Shown here one piece after another: positions 26,476-33,779 of a DNA stretch of 64,000 nt (positions are counted from its first letter, which is position 1; each line of letters opens with the position of its first letter). Position numbers and translations under genes: made by a program. Source of the stretch: Arcobacter sp. CECT 8986. GTDB taxonomy: Bacteria; Campylobacterota; Campylobacteria; Campylobacterales; Arcobacteraceae. The stretch covers positions 248,001 through 312,000 of the forward strand of contig NZ_PDKG01000002.1 of NCBI RefSeq assembly GCF_004116725.1, read 5' to 3'. Below the pieces are notes generated by a model that worked only from the letters and a program-made list of their open reading frames with translations, was not told the DNA's origin and did not search any database.

Positions 26476-27175
26476 ATTTAAAAGGGTTGAGAGAATGACT
26501 CCAATCATGCGAACGATTCACTGGATGAATGCGATTTGTATGGTTGTAGCAGTTGCAACCGGTTTATATATTGGGTACCCATATTACCAAACATTAATAG
26601 CAGACCCTGCTGTAAATAAATATGTAATGGCTTGGAATAGATGGGCTCACTTTATAGTTGCAATTATATTTGATGTAACTGCAATTTTAATTGGTTATTT
26701 ATACCTATTTTCAAATTTTGAAAAACCATACAAAAAAATACTTCCTACAAAGAAAAACTTTATAGAGTTTTGTGAAGTATTTTTTAACTTAATTACATTT
26801 AATAGAAGAAAAAAATTTGATTCTTCTCATAGTGATAGTTATAACATAATGTTTTTTACACTATTTCATGTGTTATTAGTATTTATGTTATTAACAGGAT
26901 TACAACTTTATGTACATGGTTTAGCATCAGGACATAGTTCTATTGGTGATTGGTGGCCATGGGTATTACACTTAAGTACTGATTGGACTTTAAGTGTATT
27001 TGGCGGAAATATGGGAGTTAGAATTGCTCACCATACAACTATGTATCTATTAATTATGTGGGTTATGTCACATATTTATTATCAAATCTGGAGAACTATT
27101 TTCTGGCAAGAGGGTGATATTGCTATTGTATTTAGTGGATACAAGTTCGCAAGAGATAGAAAAAAAGATAAATAA
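26468..27175 (+). CDS. hydC: Hydrogenase cytochrome b subunit, first copy
   Basis: 235 residues from a GTG start, supported by AGGAGG five bases upstream and by overlap with the hydB1 end. Four membrane segments carry heme-ligand histidines in TIHWMN, LFHVLL, AHHTTMYLL and SHIYYQ, the pattern of Ni/Fe-hydrogenase b-type cytochromes. It anchors the exported HydAB dimer and passes electrons to menaquinone. Compared with the second copy it has a longer loop between the second and third segments. A short gap with two hairpins separates it from hydD1. Confidence 0.9.
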   Translation: MPKFKRVERMTPIMRTIHWMNAICMVVAVATGLYIGYPYYQTLIADPAVNKYVMAWNRWAHFIVAIIFDVTAILIGYLYLFSNFEKPYKKILPTKKNFIEFCEVFFNLITFNRRKKFDSSHSDSYNIMFFTLFHVLLVFMLLTGLQLYVHGLASGHSSIGDWWPWVLHLSTDWTLSVFGGNMGVRIAHHTTMYLLIMWVMSHIYYQIWRTIFWQEGDIAIVFSGYKFARDRKKDK

Positions 27176-27183
27176 TTTAACTT

Positions 27184-27239
27184 AAAGGCTTTTGCCTTTG
27201 AGTTTTATAAAGCTTTATATTTTAGGGTTTTATAAAACT
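27184..27239 (+). terminator. Hairpins between hydC1 and hydD1, possible attenuator
   Basis: AAAGGC (27184-27189) / GCCTTT (27194-27199) forms a small stem with TTTT loop, and AGTTTTATAA near 27201 can pair with TTATAAAACT near 27230. No long T tract follows, so partial termination or mRNA processing inside the operon is likelier than a full stop. Confidence 0.35.
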
Positions 27240-27259
27240 TAATTAGAAAGTGAGAATAA

Positions 27260-27844
27260 ATGAGAAATATTATTATAGGAGTTGGAAATCTACTTTTCAA
27301 AGATGAGGGAGTAGGAATTTATGCTGCTAAATATTTAGAAGAAAATTATGATTTTGATGATTCTTTAGAAATTATAGATGGAGGTACTTTAGGATTTAAA
27401 CTAATGAGTTATTTCCAAGAGTATGATAATGTAATTATTTTAGATACTGTATCAATTGAAGATGAAGCAGGAAGTATTTTTAGATTACCATCAGATGTAT
27501 TATTAGGTTTAGGTAATTATAGAAAAACTGCCCATGAAGTTGAAATAGTTGAGATGCTAGAGATTTGTTCTGTTCTTGATAAACATGCAGAAGTTACTAT
27601 TTTAGGAATAATTCCAGAAGATATTGTAGCTGTTGAAATTGGATTAACAAAAAAAATAGAAGATAAATTTGAAGATTATATAAACACTGCATTAAAAGAA
27701 GTAGAATCAGTTGGTGTAAAAATTACTAAAAAAGATAATAAAACAGTAAAAGATATTGCACAAGGATTAATCGGAAGTTACAATGGTGAACATTTAAGTA
27801 GAGTTCCAAATGAAGAGGATATTAGACATGCAAATGTATTATAA
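27260..27844 (+). CDS. hydD: Hydrogenase maturation endopeptidase, first copy
   Basis: 194 residues, HyaD/HybD family. The signature IIIGVGNLLFKDEGVG holds the first nickel-sensing Glu; DGGTLG and KTAHEVE hold the likely Asp and His ligands. The enzyme checks for nickel in HydB and cuts off its C-terminal tail. The C-terminal ~40 residues beyond the core are variable. Its end overlaps the start of hydE1. It is presumably matched to HydB1; the second operon has its own copy. Confidence 0.92.
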   Translation: MRNIIIGVGNLLFKDEGVGIYAAKYLEENYDFDDSLEIIDGGTLGFKLMSYFQEYDNVIILDTVSIEDEAGSIFRLPSDVLLGLGNYRKTAHEVEIVEMLEICSVLDKHAEVTILGIIPEDIVAVEIGLTKKIEDKFEDYINTALKEVESVGVKITKKDNKTVKDIAQGLIGSYNGEHLSRVPNEEDIRHANVL

Positions 27845-29354
27845 AATAAATTTTGTTTTGACAAATGAATACTATATAAATATTATAAATGAACAAATAA
27901 AACAAGACAATATAAATATACAAATAAAAAAATATGATAAGTTTTTTATATTAGATATAAATGATGAAGAAGAAAAAATTACTACATTTTTTCAAAATTT
28001 AGAGAAAAGTTTACCTTTATCTATCTATTTAAAAGATGCACAATTTATTCAAGAGCTTGATAAAGATAAAGAAGAAATTGAGTTTGATAACTTAAAACAA
28101 AATGTATCCTTACCAAATAATAAAATAATAGAGTTAATAAATGCAGATTTATCTGTTTATGATGAATTAATACAAAAGTTAAATAAAAAAGAGACTATTG
28201 AGTTTGAAACATCAAATGGAATTAAAAAATTTGCTTTACCAAATAAAGAGAATAGAGAGTTACTAGAAAAAGAAAATGAAGTAAATCTTTTTATTGCAAA
28301 TACAAATAACTTAACATCTTTAGTTGAAATCTCTACTAAAGATATGCATAATCTATGTAGTATTGAAAGACCTTTGGTTAAATTAAAATTTAACTTTTTA
28401 CAAAATAAAGAGCAACAATACTCAGCTATATCTTTTATAAATGCAAAATTGCCAGATGATGAGCAAACATTTAAATTTGCACTAGCTTTAAAAAATAAAG
28501 GAATAGATTTTTTAATTTATAGTGACTTTGATGTAAAACAAAAAGATATAAAAGTATCTTATTTTAAAGATGAAAATATTGTTATTAGTGGAGATAAAGC
28601 AATTTTTCCTACATATGATATTCAAGATAAAAAAGTTTATAACTCTTCAAAAGAGTTATATGATGAAAATGGTGGAGTTCTTAAAACAATAATAAAAAAA
28701 GAGAATAAAAGAACAGAAAACTCTTTGGGTGTATATTTTTCTTATAATAGTAGTGAAAGTAAAATAAGTTTAAATACACCAACAAAAGGTTTAAAAGATA
28801 TTATTTATATTCCTAATATAGAAAATAGTATTAGTTCTTGTATGGAAGATATCGCTTCAATGGATGAAAATACTGCAAGATTAGTAGATAATTATAAAAA
28901 TAAGTTTCCTCAATATTTTGAAAAAGAGCTTCCATCTAATACAAATGGCTTTGTTTCTATTTTAAATTTTGTTGCAGTAATGCTTGGAATGAAAGATTAT
29001 AAAGAGTTTGAATCTTATGCTTTATCTGCAAATTTAAAGAGTGGATTACAAGTTGATATGAAGATAGAAAAACTAAATGGAAAGAATTTTTTAGATTATA
29101 GAAAGATTGCACACTCAATTTTTAGCTATAAAATTGCGGATGTTGAAAATTCTTTATTGGCATATTCTTTCTATGAAAGTCTTAGTGAATTCTTAAAAAC
29201 TGTTGTAGAAGAGGTGAATAGTGACATCAAAGTGAGGAATATAATTTTTTGTGGGAATATGTTTTCTAACTCAATATTACTACAGAAGGCTGAAAAAGAG
29301 CTCTCTAGAGAATTTAACCCAATTCTGTCTAAAAAATATACACTTGATTACTAA
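27828..29354 (+). CDS. hydE: HydE, HypF-related accessory protein, first copy (zinc finger lost)
   Basis: About 508 residues. I start at ATG 27828, seven or so bases after AGAGGA; ATGs at 27810 and 27834 are also in frame. HydE is known from the hydABCDE operons of Wolinella and Helicobacter as needed for hydrogenase activity, role unclear. This copy is weakly similar to the second HydE over its length. The C-terminal segment VRNIIFCGNMFSNSILLQKAEKEL aligns with the HypF segment DVVLSGGVFQNKTLLEKVIKNL. The four zinc-finger cysteines kept in the second HydE are absent here. So it looks like a degenerate HypF relative, perhaps a chaperone or scaffold rather than an enzyme. Cytoplasmic; no signal peptide. 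Confidence 0.75.
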   Translation: MQMYYKINFVLTNEYYINIINEQIKQDNINIQIKKYDKFFILDINDEEEKITTFFQNLEKSLPLSIYLKDAQFIQELDKDKEEIEFDNLKQNVSLPNNKIIELINADLSVYDELIQKLNKKETIEFETSNGIKKFALPNKENRELLEKENEVNLFIANTNNLTSLVEISTKDMHNLCSIERPLVKLKFNFLQNKEQQYSAISFINAKLPDDEQTFKFALALKNKGIDFLIYSDFDVKQKDIKVSYFKDENIVISGDKAIFPTYDIQDKKVYNSSKELYDENGGVLKTIIKKENKRTENSLGVYFSYNSSESKISLNTPTKGLKDIIYIPNIENSISSCMEDIASMDENTARLVDNYKNKFPQYFEKELPSNTNGFVSILNFVAVMLGMKDYKEFESYALSANLKSGLQVDMKIEKLNGKNFLDYRKIAHSIFSYKIADVENSLLAYSFYESLSEFLKTVVEEVNSDIKVRNIIFCGNMFSNSILLQKAEKELSREFNPILSKKYTLDY

Positions 29355-29484
29355 AAATTGTAATCACTGTGTATTTTTTACTCATTAAACTTAAAAAAAC
29401 TTTAAAAAGTAAACTTTAAATTACCATTAAGTTTTGCTGATGTAATATTACCTTATGAATTATTAGGGTTATAAATACGTGGTG

Positions 29485-29515
29485 CCAAACTTGGTTAATA
29501 AGTTTGGTTTTTTTT
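29485..29515 (+). terminator. Rho-independent terminator between the two hyd operons
   Basis: Stem CCAAACTT (29485-29492) / AAGTTTGG (29500-29507), 7-nt loop, then eight T (29508-29515). It is the clearest terminator in the hydrogenase region and separates hydABCDE1 from the control site of hydA2. It ends about 130 nt after hydE1, so a short transcript from 29355-29515 could exist. Confidence 0.85.
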
Positions 29516-29524
29516 GAAAATAAT

Positions 29525-29544
29525 AAATGAATGATTATTCATTT
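29525..29544. promoter_or_regulatory. Palindrome upstream of hydA2, candidate FadR/TetR-type operator
   Basis: Arms AAATGAAT (29525-29532) and ATTCATTT (29537-29544) flank GATT. Read from the TGAATGA at 29528, it fits the Bacillus FadR consensus TGAATGANTANTCATTCA at 15 of 16 fixed positions (consensus from memory). The same arms occur without spacer upstream of hydA1. It also has the 5-4-5 geometry TGAAT-N4-ATTCA that a Crp/Fnr-type protein could use. Confidence 0.55.
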
Positions 29545-29577
29545 AGCTTTTGAAGTTGTATGAGCATGAGGGAAGAA

Positions 29578-29619
29578 ATGCTTTTGAAGAAAGTGATGAT
29601 TCATTTATTTTTTCTTTAA
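29578..29619 (+). CDS. Possible 13-codon leader ORF before hydA2
   Basis: ATG at 29578 follows a strong GAGGGAAG and encodes MLLKKVMIHLFFL then TAA. It is in a different frame from hydA2 and stops 17 nt before the TTG at 29637. It could be a leader peptide coupling translation to hydA2, or chance. No conservation can be tested here. Confidence 0.25.
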   Translation: MLLKKVMIHLFFL

Positions 29620-29636
29620 TTTTTAAAGGAAGAATT

Positions 29637-30797
29637 TTGAAAACTGATTTATTTAATAAGTTATCAAAAAGATTGTCGAGTTTAGAAAAACTTCCAAAAC
29701 TTGATGATAAAAAAACAATCCCATCAATTTTAGAAGAAAAAGGTTTTTCTAGAAGAGATTTTATGAAATGGGCTGGTGCTATGACTGCAATGTTAGCACT
29801 ACCTGCAAACTTCACGCCACTAGTGGCTAAAGCTGCAGAACTTAGTGACAGACTACCAATTGTATGGTTACATATGGCAGAATGTACTGGTTGTTCAGAA
29901 TCTCTTTTAAGAACTGATGCTCCAACTATTGATTCTTTAATCTTTGATCATATCTCTTTAGAATATCATGAAACATTAATGGCTGCTGCTGGATGGCAAG
30001 CAGAACATAACTTAGAACATGCTATTGAAAAATACAAAGGTAAATATATCTTAATGGTAGAAGGTGGTATCCCTTCTGGTGAAAGTTCATTCTACTTAAC
30101 TATTGGTGGACATGGTAAAACTGGTGAAGAAAATGCAAAAGAAGCAAGTAAAAATGCTGCTGCAATTTTTGCTATTGGTACATGTTCTGCATTTGGTGGA
30201 GTTCAAGCTGCTATTCCAAATCCAACTGGTGCTGTTGCATTATCTAAAATAACAAACAAAACTGTTATTAATGTTCCTGGTTGTCCACCAAGTGAAAAAA
30301 ATATTGTTGGTACATTATTACATTACTTATTATATGGTGCGTTACCATCTTTAGATGCATATAACAGACCAAAATGGGCATATGGACTTAGAATTCACGA
30401 TTTATGTGAAAGAAGAGGTCACTTTGATGCAGGTGAATTCGTAGAAGAATTCGGTGATGAAGGTGCAAAAAAAGGTTACTGTTTATATAAAGTAGGTTGT
30501 AAAGGACCTTATACTTTTAATAACTGTGGTAAAAATAGATTTAACTCTCATACTTCTTGGCCAATTCAAGCTGGACATGGATGTATTGGATGTAGTGAGC
30601 CAGACTTCTGGGATACAATGGGACCATTTGAAGAGCCTGTAGCTGATAGACTTTATAACACTGTATTTGGTGGTTTAGGTGCTGATGCAACTGCTGATAA
30701 AGTAGGTATAGGTTTATTAACTGTAACTGGTGTAGGGATTGCAGCACACGCAGCAATTTCAAAATTTAAAAATCCAAAAGATGGCGATGAGGAGTAG
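29637..30797 (+). CDS. hydA: Membrane-bound uptake [NiFe] hydrogenase small subunit, second copy
   Basis: 386 residues from the TTG at 29637, chosen because AAAGGAAG precedes it and the product then begins MKTDLFNKLSKRL, like the family. The frame stays open to a TTG at 29550 that has no ribosome binding site. Tat signal SRRDFMKWAG (R39, R40). Proximal ligands are complete: CTGCSES (C83, C86), GTCSAFGG, PGCPP; distal IHDLCERR and CLYKVGCKGP; medial NNC and GCIGC. No supernumerary cysteines, so it is the standard (not the oxygen-tolerant [4Fe-3S]) type. C-terminal anchor helix GIGLLTVTGVGIAAHAAI. It closely resembles the Wolinella/Campylobacter HydA. hydB2 follows after 3 nt. Confidence 0.93.
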   Translation: MKTDLFNKLSKRLSSLEKLPKLDDKKTIPSILEEKGFSRRDFMKWAGAMTAMLALPANFTPLVAKAAELSDRLPIVWLHMAECTGCSESLLRTDAPTIDSLIFDHISLEYHETLMAAAGWQAEHNLEHAIEKYKGKYILMVEGGIPSGESSFYLTIGGHGKTGEENAKEASKNAAAIFAIGTCSAFGGVQAAIPNPTGAVALSKITNKTVINVPGCPPSEKNIVGTLLHYLLYGALPSLDAYNRPKWAYGLRIHDLCERRGHFDAGEFVEEFGDEGAKKGYCLYKVGCKGPYTFNNCGKNRFNSHTSWPIQAGHGCIGCSEPDFWDTMGPFEEPVADRLYNTVFGGLGADATADKVGIGLLTVTGVGIAAHAAISKFKNPKDGDEE

Positions 30798-30800
30798 AAA

Positions 30801-32531
30801 ATGGCAACTAAAAGAGTTATTGTAGACCCAATTACAAGAATTGAAGGGCATCTTAGAATTGAGGTTGAAGTTGATGAAAATAATGTAATTCAAAATGCTT
30901 TCTCTACTTCGACATTATGGAGAGGATTAGAAACTATTGTAAAAAATAGAGATCCAAGAGATGCAGGTTTTTTAATGCAAAGAATTTGTGGTGTTTGTAC
31001 TTTCTCTCACTATAGAGCAGGTATTGAAGCTGTTGAAGATGCTTTAGGAATTGAGCCTCCATTAAATGCAAAATTAACTAGAGCACTTATGAATCAAGCA
31101 TTATTTATGCATGACCACCCAGTTCACTTCTATCACTTACATGGATTAGATTGGGTTGATGTTGTTTCTGCTTTAAAAGCAAATCCAGCATTAGCTGCAA
31201 AAGAAGCATTTAAATATACTAAATATCCAGTTGCTGCAGGTGAAGGTGATCTTAAAAAAGTTCAAGATAAAGTTAAAATTTTTGTTGAAAAAGGACAACT
31301 TGGCCCTTTTGCAAATGCTTATTGGGGACATAAATCATTTAAATTAACTCCTGAGCAAAACTTAATTGCTTTATCTCACTATTTAAAAGCACTTGAAATC
31401 CAAAGAGATATGGCTAAAATGACAGCTATTTTTGGAGGTAAACAACCACATCCACAAAGTTTAACTGTTGGTGGTGTTACTTGTATTATGGATTTATTAG
31501 ATCCATCAAGAATGGGTGAGTTCTTAACTTTATTCAAAAAAGGTCAAGATTTCGTAAATAATGCTTATTATGCAGATGTTTTAATGGCTGCAAAAGCTTA
31601 TAAAAATGATCCTTCAGTTACTGAAAAAAGAGGTGTTATGAACTTTATGGCTCATAATACAATTAGATTAAACAGAACTGAGTATTTATTTGATACTGGT
31701 ATTATTATGAATGGAGATATTTCTAAAGTATATCCAATCAATGAAGATTTAATTACTGAAGAAGCAACTCACTCTTGGTATAAAGATAATCAACCATTAC
31801 ATCCATATGATGGTAAAACAAATCCAAACTATACTGGTTTTGTAGATAGAGAAACTGTTGGACCAGATGGTAAAATGATTCACTCTAAATCTGTTGATGA
31901 AAAAAATAAATATACTTGGATTAAATCACCAAGATATGATGGTAAACCAATGGAAGTTGGACCATTAGCTTGTATGTTAGTTTCTTATGCAAATGGAAAT
32001 GAAAGAGTTAAAAAAGTAGTTGATAACTTCTTAAAAGAAGCTGGATTACCAGTTGGTGCATTATTCACAACTTTAGGAAGAACAGCAGCTAGAATGTTAC
32101 AAACTAAAGTTATCGTTGATAATGGTTTAGAAACATTTAATTCTTTAATTGAAAACCTAAAAGTAGATAAAGAGACTTATACTTCTTATAAAATTGATAA
32201 AAATAAAGAGTATAAAGGTAGATTTATCGGTGATGTTCCAAGAGGAATGTTATCTCACTGGATTAGAATTAAAAATGGTGTTGTTGAAAACTATCAAGCT
32301 GTTGTTCCATCAACATGGAATGCTGGACCAAAAGATGCAAACGGACTAATTGGCCCATATGAATCAAATCTAATTGGAATGAAAGTTGAAGATATCTCTC
32401 AACCATTAGAAATTATTAGAGTAATTCACAGTTTCGACCCTTGTATTGCTTGTGCAGTACATGTGATGGACACTAAAGGTAATGATTTAAGTGTTCATAA
32501 AGTAGACCCAATTTATGGGGCAAGCTGCTAG
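30801..32531 (+). CDS. hydB: Uptake [NiFe] hydrogenase large subunit, second copy
   Basis: 576 residues. L1 is RICGVCTFSHYRAG and L2 DPCIACAVH, followed by a 22-residue tail (VMDTKGNDLSV...) to be cut by HydD2. It contains VDPITRIEGHLRIEVEVD at the N terminus and KSFKLTPEQNLIALSHYLKALEIQRDMAKM in the centre (quoted in parts only for position). It is the catalytic H2-oxidising subunit, exported with HydA2. AGGAG lies just before the ATG. It is paralogous to HydB1 with many conserved blocks, but the region after residue 250 differs. Confidence 0.95.
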   Translation: MATKRVIVDPITRIEGHLRIEVEVDENNVIQNAFSTSTLWRGLETIVKNRDPRDAGFLMQRICGVCTFSHYRAGIEAVEDALGIEPPLNAKLTRALMNQALFMHDHPVHFYHLHGLDWVDVVSALKANPALAAKEAFKYTKYPVAAGEGDLKKVQDKVKIFVEKGQLGPFANAYWGHKSFKLTPEQNLIALSHYLKALEIQRDMAKMTAIFGGKQPHPQSLTVGGVTCIMDLLDPSRMGEFLTLFKKGQDFVNNAYYADVLMAAKAYKNDPSVTEKRGVMNFMAHNTIRLNRTEYLFDTGIIMNGDISKVYPINEDLITEEATHSWYKDNQPLHPYDGKTNPNYTGFVDRETVGPDGKMIHSKSVDEKNKYTWIKSPRYDGKPMEVGPLACMLVSYANGNERVKKVVDNFLKEAGLPVGALFTTLGRTAARMLQTKVIVDNGLETFNSLIENLKVDKETYTSYKIDKNKEYKGRFIGDVPRGMLSHWIRIKNGVVENYQAVVPSTWNAGPKDANGLIGPYESNLIGMKVEDISQPLEIIRVIHSFDPCIACAVHVMDTKGNDLSVHKVDPIYGASC

Positions 32532-32540
32532 GAGCGTATT

Positions 32541-33215
32541 ATGATTAAAAAACATTATGAATTTTCATTTTGGCTTAGAGTTACGCACTGGATTAGAGTA
32601 ATTGCAATTATTATCTTAACAGCTAGTGGTTTTTATATTGCATATCCATTTATAGCGCCTTCTCACAATGGTGGGGAGCCTATAAATTTCTTAAATGCAC
32701 TTATGAGATCATGGCATATTATTTTTGGATTTTTATTAATTGCAGTAACTGTTGGAAAATTTTATTTATTCTTTTTTGATAAACAAAGTGGAGTAGAAAG
32801 AAACTCATTTTGGGATTTTATTAGCCCAACAGTATGGATTAAACAAATAAAATATTATTTATTAGTAGGTAAACACCCTCATGGAAAAGGTGTTTATAAT
32901 CCTTTACAATTTATGGCGTATGTTGGAGTTTATGCATCAATTTTATTGATTTCATTAACAGGATTAATCCTTTATGTTCATGTATATCATGATGGATTAG
33001 GTGGAGCTTTATATGGTGTATTAAGACCAGTTGAAGCTATGCTTGGTGGATTAGCGTGGGTTAGAGAGTTACATCACATTGCAATGTGGATTTTTATAAT
33101 TTTCTTACCAATTCATATTTACTTAGCAATTTTTAACTCTGTATATGGAAAAGCTGGAGCAATGGATTCTATCTTCAGTGGATATAGATGGATAAAAGAG
33201 AAAGATAAAAAATAG
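32541..33215 (+). CDS. hydC: Hydrogenase cytochrome b subunit, second copy
   Basis: 224 residues with four membrane segments. Heme-ligand histidines are in VTHWIRV, RSWHIIFGF, LHHIAMWIF and PIHIYLAIFNSVYGKAG, the last matching the conserved C-terminal motif of the HupC/HyaC/HydC family. It receives electrons from the exported HydA and reduces menaquinone. AGGAG overlaps the hydB2 stop, and the hydD2 ATG directly follows the stop. Confidence 0.92.
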   Translation: MIKKHYEFSFWLRVTHWIRVIAIIILTASGFYIAYPFIAPSHNGGEPINFLNALMRSWHIIFGFLLIAVTVGKFYLFFFDKQSGVERNSFWDFISPTVWIKQIKYYLLVGKHPHGKGVYNPLQFMAYVGVYASILLISLTGLILYVHVYHDGLGGALYGVLRPVEAMLGGLAWVRELHHIAMWIFIIFLPIHIYLAIFNSVYGKAGAMDSIFSGYRWIKEKDKK

Positions 33216-33779
33216 ATGAATATTTTAATACTAGGCATAGGTAATATCCTTTTTCAAGATGAGGGTATGGGCGCACATTTTGTACACTACTTAGATGAAA
33301 AGTATGAGTTTAATAGTGATAAAAATAGCGTAAGCATAGTAGATGGTGGAACTTTAGCCCAACGGCTAATTCCACTTATCGTAAAGTTTGATAAATTAAT
33401 TGTAGTTGATTGTATTGATGCATTAGATTCAAAACCTGGTGATGTATATTTCTTTGATTTTGATAATATGCCAAACACTATTGATTGGCAAGGAAGTGCA
33501 CACGAAGTAGAGATGTTACAAACATTAAATATGGTGCAAATGAATGGAGATTTACCTCAAACACAAGTATTAGGAATAATACCAAAAAGAGTAGCAGATG
33601 ATACTACTTTTGAGTTAAGTGAAGAGATAATAAATGCAATACCAACAATGGAACATACAATTATTGATTATCTAAAACAATTAGATGTTGATGTAAAAGT
33701 AATAAATGAAGATACTACTATTACACAAATAGCACAGGTTTCATACAAAAGAGAGATAAAAAATGATCCTAAAATTTAG
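33216..33779 (+). CDS. hydD: Hydrogenase maturation endopeptidase, second copy
   Basis: 187 residues. LGIGNILFQDEGMGAH, DGGTLAQRL and GSAHEVEML mark the HyaD-type protease with its Glu/Asp/His nickel-sensing residues. It should process HydB2. Its 3' end overlaps hydE2 by 17 nt. It diverges from HydD1 mainly in the C-terminal 50 residues. Confidence 0.92.
   Translation: MNILILGIGNILFQDEGMGAHFVHYLDEKYEFNSDKNSVSIVDGGTLAQRLIPLIVKFDKLIVVDCIDALDSKPGDVYFFDFDNMPNTIDWQGSAHEVEMLQTLNMVQMNGDLPQTQVLGIIPKRVADDTTFELSEEIINAIPTMEHTIIDYLKQLDVDVKVINEDTTITQIAQVSYKREIKNDPKI

Noticed and set aside
29550-29637. Longer hydA2 starting at TTG 29550
   Set aside because: The frame is open but there is no ribosome binding site, it begins 6 bp after the palindromic operator, and the shorter form starting at 29637 has AAAGGAAG and a family-like N terminus.
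29578-29650. Frameshift joining the 13-codon ORF to hydA2
   Set aside because: MLLKKVMIHLFFL has no real match to the HydA1 N terminus, and hydA2 already has a good start. Kept only as a possible leader ORF.
29637-30797. Oxygen-tolerant hydrogenase with [4Fe-3S] cluster
   Set aside because: The proximal motif is CTGCSES without the extra cysteine (CTCC), so the second small subunit is the standard type.
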